Assembly: GCA_943370285.1 (NCBI GenBank)
Contig: CALRQJ020000005.1
Location: 201,113-265,112 of the forward strand
DNA: 64,000 nt
Reading direction: 5' to 3'
From: CALRQJ02 sp943370285
GTDB lineage: Bacteria; Bacteroidota; Bacteroidia; Chitinophagales; Chitinophagaceae
This document shows positions 63,975-64,000 of this stretch, in pieces (positions within the stretch are counted from its first letter, which is position 1; each line of letters starts with the position of its first letter). The notes beneath the pieces were generated by a model. The model was not told the DNA's origin. It saw only the letters and a program-made list of their open reading frames with translations, and did no database searches. A program made the position numbers and the translations under genes.

Positions 63975-64000
63975 ATTATGGAATGAGAATCTATGACAAT
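63875..64000 (+). CDS. Orphan Rhs C-terminal protein, second cassette (cut by window edge)
   Basis: 42 codons visible. MTMPGRNYSSNLYRYGFNGK and ENDSEVKGEG are identical to copy 1. It then diverges as NQQDYGMRIYDN, closer to the classical Rhs core than copy 1. A TAG stop also precedes it in frame (TAG-TGG-TAT-TCT-TTT-GGC). The C-terminal domain lies outside the window. Confidence 0.75.
   Translation, partial: MTMPGRNYSSNLYRYGFNGKENDSEVKGEGNQQDYGMRIYDN

Larger units (their letters stand above)
57766..64000. mobile_element. Left end of a probable integrated element (runs off right edge)
   Basis: Support: a tRNA-like gene next to a tyrosine recombinase, an excisionase-like gene, unknown AT-rich genes and Rhs cassettes. 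The left border is not certain. An 8-bp repeat AGCTGTAG occurs at 57766-57773 (the end of the tRNA-like RNA) and at 57958-57965. The right end is not in the window, so no att pair can be shown. Confidence 0.5.

Overview
The window reads as a chromosomal segment of a low-GC member of the Bacteroidota, most like the family Chitinophagaceae. This is inferred from gene content: two proteins with type IX secretion C-terminal sorting domains, gliding genes gldC and gldA, DUF6089 outer-membrane barrels, an IPExxxVDY-family protein, a DUF4290 protein, DUF1501/DUF1800 genes, and promoters of the TTTG / TAnnTTTG type. Few genes have a Shine-Dalgarno sequence. No database search was possible, so all family names come from motifs and domain order.

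Layout. 1-9.2 kb: the start of feoB, then a short operon (M28 peptidase, IPExxxVDY protein, pterin dehydratase), a DNA glycosylase, small membrane proteins, a GH25 lysozyme, a TPR protein, an LpxD-like acyltransferase, a long AT-rich gap with a possible attenuator, an RluE-like pseudouridine synthase and a GNAT protein. 9.2-15.1 kb: acyl-CoA dehydrogenase with a MarR regulator, heme A synthase, and a large membrane-anchored patatin-like protein. 15.2-25.5 kb: a long minus-strand block for envelope and housekeeping work (DUF6089 barrel, NAD kinase, BamA-like barrel, CBS protein, alpha/beta hydrolase, CvpA, YqeY, GldC, glycosyltransferase, DUF885 lipoprotein). 25.6-39.4 kb: DUF4290 and murA, a T9SS cargo protein, a propeller-amidohydrolase fusion, an M23 peptidase, a WG-repeat protein, the DUF1501/DUF1800 pair and a lipoprotein.

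39.4-41.4 kb is an accessory patch: a HEPN/nucleotidyltransferase toxin-antitoxin pair, a lipoprotein whose start is out of frame across a poly-T run, and an inverted-repeat-bounded non-coding element. 41.4-52.6 kb holds alkane monooxygenase, acetyl-CoA synthetase divergent from an MHS-family transporter, gldA, enolase, a DivIC-like protein, endonuclease III and a second DUF6089 barrel. 52.6-55.5 kb is a complete arsenic operon (arsR-arsM-acr3-arsC) with two matching palindromes upstream of arsR. 55.6-57.5 kb is a secreted GH16 glucanase with a T9SS tail.

From about 57.75 kb to the window end lies what looks like an integrated element. It starts with an odd 153-nt tRNA-like RNA gene, then a tyrosine recombinase, an excisionase-like three-gene overlapping operon, an unknown 349-residue protein, and tandem orphan Rhs C-terminal cassettes. 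Each cassette has a repeated leader of about 120 bp, a TAG stop, and a short Rhs core; the first continues into a unique C-terminal domain and a candidate immunity lipoprotein. The second cassette runs off the right edge. The tRNA-like RNA and the Rhs cassette array are the most interesting parts of the window.
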